Source of the DNA: Ectocarpus siliculosus | Taxonomy: Eukaryota; Sar; Phaeophyceae; Ectocarpales; Ectocarpaceae | Assembly: GCA_000310025.1 (NCBI GenBank) | Contig: FN649735.1 | Span: 538,586-550,187, forward strand | Direction: 5' to 3' | Length of the DNA stretch: 11,602 nt | Part shown: in pieces, positions 8,114-11,602 of the stretch | Layout of the letters: each line of letters begins with the position of its first letter | How positions within the stretch are numbered: the first letter of the stretch is position 1 | Translations under genes and position numbers: made by a program | Notes under the pieces: model-generated | Told to the model about the DNA's origin: nothing | The model's input: only the letters and a program-made list of their open reading frames with translations | Database searches by the model: none

Positions 8114-9065
8114 CAGTCAGTCTTGCGGAGACTAGAAGCCTTGCGTGGAGTATGTGCAGCTCTGCTCTTCTCGGGGCTGCAGCGCTGTTACCAATGGTGT
8201 TTGTCAGAGCGAGCACGAACGCGCCCGGTGGATCCTCACAAGAAAGCCCCTTCCTTGGTTTTTGACGGACGTCACTGTTGCAACATGTGTGTGTAAATGT
8301 TCGTTGTGGGTGGGTGTAAACACCCAAAGTGGAGGGCAACATGTACAGTAGTGCGATATGGCTCCATCACCCCCCCTATACCCATCCTAGAACAGGAGTG
8401 TCAAAAGGGGATGCTTGTCTGGCCGGCACAGGTCTGGCCTGGCTCCTCCGGACAAGCAGGGGGGTGGAGACAACCTGTAATATTTTGTAACCGTGCTACA
8501 TAGTGTAGAGTGTGTATAGAAAGTTTTTCAAATGAAAAATTGGTGAGAATTGCGCCTGGCGTGGTCGGTGGACACCAAGGCGAACCCTAGTACATCTAGA
8601 GATCCAATGTCTCGTGCAGTTCCCGGTGCATTTTCTGACGAGCTGCCGGAAGTCCTTTACCGTTCCTTGGTGACGCCTCTGCGTGAGGTGGTTCCCCTTG
8701 AGTGCAAATCACGGTCTTGTTGGTCTGATGGCACGGGTAGAGGGGCATGTTGGAGTTGATCTTCGAGTCCATGGACGGCCATTGTGGACAAAATCTAGTG
8801 GATGATCGAGGAAATTTGTTGGCTTCAAGATTTTCGACAGAAATTCATGGCGATTGGTTTTACTTGATTGAGGCAAATTGATTACTTACAATATTCCTTG
8901 CGCAGGCCGGGACACTGCTATACATGTAGTTTTTTCACTTGTCAAAAGTGCGTTCCGCTCCCTCACGTTCCAAAGATGTCGACGTCGATCATCCAATGCA
9001 CCGTGAGGAGATCAACCTGCCCACCTTCCTTCCTTGATTGTAGGCCTCATGTGGAGTTATTTTAG
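8114..9065. other. Downstream flank without a confident gene
   Basis: This may include the 3' UTR of the membrane-protein gene. One + opening (about 8550-8759) has a fairly natural composition (GAFSDELPEVLYRSLVTPLR) with a possible acceptor before it, but no start, partner exon or recognisable domain, so I leave it uncalled. GGGTGTAAACACCC at 8312-8325 is a 6-bp hairpin stem with a 2-base turn. A second small inverted repeat (TTTTTCA/TGAAAAA) lies near 8524-8540. TTCCTTCCTTCC near 9025 could be part of an acceptor tract ending at TTGTAG. Confidence 0.35.
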
Positions 9066-9410
9066 CAGCACGAAAACCTTGAAGAAAAGCATGCACACGA
9101 AGAGAGTACTCGAATTTACCAATGGTACCGTTGTGTCCCCGATGATCCACACTCATTCTCTGCAGGAAAATGCCAGCCAGACCTTGATCCTCTACATTTC
9201 TTTGATATCCGGCAACCTGACATGGTCAATCCGCTCCGAATCGGCACCAGCGCAGCGACCAGAGGGTCGCCCTTGGTGGCAGATGATGGTAGCAGTTTCA
9301 CACCCGGTACAACTACTTTGTTGGTAGTTGTTTGCCAGACAACTATGTTTCCAGGAGCGTGCGCACCCAAAGATCAAGACAAAATATCCCAAAATCCTTC
9401 GTTATAATGC
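9066..9410 (+). CDS. Unidentified 114-codon open stretch, possible exon or element remnant
   Basis: This frame runs between a stop at 9063 and TAA at 9408-9410, without a start at its left end. The translation has a natural, acidic, water-soluble composition: a Glu/His-rich start, then IYQWYRCVPDDPHSF, GKCQPDLDPLHFFDIRQPDM, and a Thr/Val-rich end with CQTTMFPGACAP. That last piece matches the repeat units near 11224, so the end of this frame is repeat-derived. A second + frame is open for over 90 codons across the same bases, so openness alone does not prove coding. An internal TCTCTGCAG (ending at 9164) could be a splice acceptor. No family is recognised. Confidence 0.3.
9309..9365. repeat. 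8-bp hairpin plus a single copy of the 11224-array unit
   Basis: ACAACTAC (9309-9316) and GTAGTTGT (9324-9331) are exact reverse complements around a 7-base loop. Directly after them, CAGACAACTATGTTTCCAGG and the following AGCGTGCGCACC (from about 9337) match the first part of the units at 11224-11310 with only a few differences, in the same orientation. Confidence 0.75.
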
Positions 9411-9451
9411 CATACAAAAAAATCACAACATCCTTCGTTATAATGCCATAC
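9394..9451. repeat. 22-bp direct repeat at 36-bp spacing
   Basis: ATCCTTCGTTATAATGCCAT, extended by AC, occurs identically at 9394-9415 and 9430-9451. The spacing is 36 bp and the spacer is A-rich (AAAAAAATCACAAC). In a + frame this repeats SFVIMPY. Exact identity suggests a recent duplication. Confidence 0.85.
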
Positions 9452-10398
9452 GAATTTGTCACAAATATTTCTAGTGCTTTCGCGAATAGCCCTGACAGAA
9501 ACCCCAATTTGACAATTCAACTCAAATCAAATGATCACTTCTTCACTAACTACCAGTTATTTTAATATGCATACTACATGCAGCGAATTTCTTTCCTTCT
9601 GCACAGATCTCCCGATCCTCCAACACAAATCTTCTATTTTCATCCTTCCTCCGGCAGCGTCTTGCCACCTTCACGCATTCTTGTTCTTCTTGAGCTTCGA
9701 ATACTACCACACATCTACAGTACCATTCAACTTCTACTTCATGACTCCGTCGTCTCTTTCGTCTTGGTCACCTGCTTGATGTGGTTTTCGCTCACATGTG
9801 TTGGGGCAAAAGTTGTTATGAGGGTATTACTTCATTCTATGCTCGTTCGGTTTCCAGCATAGGGTGCATCCACTCGTTCATAAACTGCGTCCGCTCGTTG
9901 TATCTTCTAGACCCTCTCCTTTCGTTGCAATCAGCCCGTTCCTCTTTTGGTAACGTAGTCGCGCCAGTTAAAAGCGTCACTTGCCAGAATGGTACAGCCC
10001 GCTCCTCCTCTTCAAGTGGCGTGGCTGCGGCAGTTCAATTAATTGAACATGCATCTATCTTCTTGGCGTTCTCCTTTCGTTGCAATCAGCCCTTTTCTCT
10101 TGGTGTCGGAACTACATCATCATCGTCATCATCACAGGTATCATTCCGCCTGCAGTGCACGTATATAGCAGCCCGTTCTCTGCTGGTGGCGGTACTGCGT
10201 CAGGTATCATTCCACCTGCACGTGTTAAGCAGTTCGTTCCTCCGTTTTGAAACAGCCAGCTCGTTCGTCTCTGGGTACCCTTCTCTGGTGGTTTGACTGT
10301 GGGGGGGCAGGTATCATTCCACCTGCACGCTGGTGCCTGTAGCAGCTCGCTCCTCCGGTGGCGTTGCTGCAGCACTGTGTTTTCTTTCTCTACCATGC
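9452..10398. repeat. Pyrimidine-rich region with degenerate short repeats and small hairpins
   Basis: The + strand is T/C-rich from about 9540 onward. CTCCTTTCGTTGCAATCAGC, extended by CC, occurs at 9916-9937 and 10071-10092. Related pieces of the form CAGCYCGCTCCTCC followed by GTGGCGT lie near 9995 and 10343. CAGGTATCATTCCRCCTGCA occurs at 10135, 10201 and 10308; copies 2 and 3 are hairpins with CAGGT/ACCTG arms around an 8-base loop. GTTCAATTAATTGAAC at 10033-10048 is a perfect 16-bp palindrome. A 171-codon + opening (9781-10296) is Ser/Val/Leu-rich and repeat-driven, so I do not call it a gene. The region lies just downstream (minus sense) of the Gag-like fragment and may be remnant of the same element. 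Confidence 0.55.
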
Positions 10399-10824
10399 CT
10401 AGGTAGTTTTTTTTTGTCCGACAGCAGCAGTGTTCGCCTGCTCGGTTCTTTCTTCCTTGTCTTCTTCTATGTGCGACGCGCGCAGTGGGCAGTCGTACCA
10501 CCCATGTCCTTTTGAGTTTGTGCAGCACCGACAACGTCCTTTACGGTTCTTACGATTGTCCTGCCCTGACAATTCGTTTCCTTGTTGTGCGCGACCTCCC
10601 GCACTTGCTGCACTGTTTCCGCCGCCCGACGGCCCGCGTGTCCCATGGTTTCGGTTCGACGCAAAGTTATTTCCGCTCGACGGGTCGTTCGACGAGTTGT
10701 TGTCACCGTCTCGTCCGCGACGACCTTGCTTGCGGAATCCACGCGCTCCTCCGTACATGACTGATGAGCCGATCTCTCGGCCGGGGATGGATTTCCAGTC
10801 AGTGCCGCAGATTCTTTCTCCACC
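10399..10824 (-). pseudogene. Gag-like fragment with Gly/Asn-rich tail and variant zinc knuckle
   Basis: The minus frame is open for 141 codons between a TAG at 10825-10827 and a stop at 10399-10401. Its order is typical of the nucleocapsid end of a retrotransposon Gag: a basic segment (WKSIPGREIGSSVMYGGARG, RKQGRRGRD), a long low-complexity Gly/Asn/Ser linker, a basic patch (NRKNRKGR), then a zinc-knuckle-like motif CRCCTNSKGHGWYDCP at 10489-10533. The motif is Cys-x2-Cys-x5-His-x4-Cys, one residue longer between the second Cys and His than the usual CCHC, with an extra Cys. A different minus frame starting at ATG 10859 reads MFKAGLGEIMTRVEKESAAL, also Gag-like, which suggests a frameshift near 10800-10830. 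No protease, integrase or reverse transcriptase follows. The fragment could alternatively be a cellular RNA-binding protein remnant. Confidence 0.55.
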
Positions 10825-11190
10825 CTAGTCATGATCTCTCCCAGGCCTGCTTTGAACATGAGGGCTCACTGGAGAGACATCCGACTACTGTAGTGCGCCG
10901 GCTTTCCGCTGAACGGTGCATATATATCCCTTCAGGATAGGGTTGGTGGAGGAAATTGTGACTCGATGTGGTTTACCTACCACGAGGCTCATGACCTGTT
11001 GGGCGAAGTGGCTTACGCTGTGCAGCGAGGGACGCTGTCCTCTAGAGCTGCTGGCGTTGTTATGCGAGGTGTAGGTAGGGTAAACACGGAGTGATTTATT
11101 ATCCACACTCAGACGCCCAAGCTGTCTTCACCTGACTGTTACAGACTTGGAAACACGGCTTCACAATACTGCACAGAACCCGTGCAGTAG
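10825..11190. other. Upstream flank of the Gag-like fragment
   Basis: On the - strand a TATATAT run (10921-10927) lies about 60-70 bases upstream of ATG 10859, and an in-frame stop sits just before that ATG. This would suit a promoter and start for the decayed element, but TATA-like runs are common. A minus opening at 10885-11106 (containing FAQQVMSLVVGKPHRVTISS) has natural composition but no recognised domain and is not called. Confidence 0.3.
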
Positions 11191-11223
11191 AACCAGTCGT
11201 TCTTGTACACAAATACTCCAACA

Positions 11224-11351
11224 CAGACAACTGCTCTTCCAGGAGCGTGCGCACCTAGTTGCCTGCAGACAACTACTCTTCTTCCAGGAGCGTGCGCACC
11301 TAGTTGCCTGCTGACAACTACTCTTCCAGAAGCGTGCGCAACTAGATGTTT
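11224..11351. repeat. Array of three 42/45-bp near-palindromic units
   Basis: Units are 11224-11265 (42 bp), 11266-11310 (45 bp) and about 11311-11351. Units 1 and 2 begin CAGACAACT and end TAGTTGCCTG, so each can fold into a stem of up to 10 bp with one mismatch, around a loop containing CCAGGAGCGTGCGCACC (itself holding the palindrome GTGCGCAC). Unit 3 is more diverged. The 3-bp length difference keeps phase. In the + frame open from 11191 to a stop at 11368-11370, the units read QTTALPGACAPSCL, QTTTLLPGACAPSCL and LTTTLPEACATRCL. A single related copy lies near 9337. Confidence 0.8.
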
Positions 11352-11405
11352 ACGAACAACTAGCCGGTAATTGTCGGCAAACAACTGACTTTAGTTAGTT
11401 ATTAG

Positions 11406-11600
11406 TTAAAGTTGTACAGGGTGTGAACAGTTTGCGTAAAAACGGCGATGTATGTAGAGCTGGCTTCCTTTTGGGAATACACAAACAGAGCTCGCTGTCG
11501 TTCTACAATATTTCCCAAACAGTTCTCTTTCGGCTTCCACTCCTACCAACGAAGAGTCCACCGTCCCGGTGCCGAGCAGTTCCTCCGGCACCCCGAGAGA
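11406..11600 (-). CDS. Minus-strand open frame running off the right edge
   Basis: The frame is open from the window edge to a stop at 11406-11408, giving 64 codons. Its first half reads as plausible protein (PEELLGTGTVDSSLVGVEAE, then RELFGKYC). The second half has weaker composition and includes possible GT donors, so an exon could end inside it. No start or domain is visible and I do not recognise it. It may be the 3' part of a gene to the right or a chance opening. Confidence 0.22.
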   Translation of the reverse strand, partial: SLGVPEELLGTGTVDSSLVGVEAERELFGKYCRTTASSVCVFPKGSQLYIHRRFYANCSHPVQL

Positions 11601-11602
11601 GT

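Noticed and set aside
9781-10296. 171-codon + strand opening rich in Ser, Val and Leu
   Set aside because: Its content follows the degenerate repeats and the pyrimidine-rich strand, and it lies antisense to the presumed element remnant.
11224-11351. CRISPR-like array
   Set aside because: Units are directly adjacent without unique spacers, number only three, are diverged, and occur in intron-bearing eukaryotic DNA with no cas genes.

Overview
The window looks like nuclear DNA from a eukaryote, probably a protist with moderate to high GC. It has spliceosomal introns (GT donors, AG acceptors, a CTAAC branch site), very sparse coding sequence, many small degenerate repeats, a decayed retroelement gag fragment and a tRNA-like fragment. 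There are no operons, no Shine-Dalgarno-led gene series and no rRNA. A stramenopile such as a brown alga would fit the long TG-rich gene-free tract, the phase-0 introns and the repeat load. That assignment is inference; no marker gene fixes it.

Layout. Positions 2-175 hold the last 57 codons of a very GC-rich, Gly-rich reading frame on the + strand, ending in TAG. From 176 to about 3450 the + strand is strikingly T/G-rich and carries no convincing gene. It may be the long 3' UTR and downstream spacer of that gene, and it contains three short tandem arrays and two G-quadruplex-type tracts (one inside the coding end). From 3450 to 6280 there is a 27-bp tandem duplication, an AC-rich stretch, a perfect 20-bp palindrome, and a cluster of three related repeat copies (two on +, one on - with an internal 57-bp duplication). 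A degenerate tRNA-like unit lies on the - strand at 6282-6353.

The best gene is on the + strand. It has a strongly coding exon at 7282-7629, a well-supported 238-bp phase-0 intron, and a 3' exon at 7868-8113. An upstream exon ending at 7065 is possible. The product is a small membrane protein with two clear hydrophobic helices in the main exon and a third near the C-terminus. The first helix has a glycine exactly eight residues before an acidic residue, which resembles the Orai calcium-channel pore helix. This is offered as a hypothesis only.

The right third (about 8114-11602) looks repeat-derived. It has a 115-codon open stretch of unknown identity (9066-9410), a region of degenerate repeats and small hairpins (9900-10380), and a minus-strand Gag-like fragment with a Gly/Asn-rich tail and a variant zinc knuckle (10399-10824). 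It also has an array of 42/45-bp near-palindromic units (11224-11351) that recurs as a single copy near 9333, so the gag fragment is flanked by two same-orientation copies. A short minus-strand frame runs off the right edge.

The genes do not form an evident pathway. What stands out is that six of the seven local direct or tandem repeats have periods divisible by three, although most lie where no gene can be defended.
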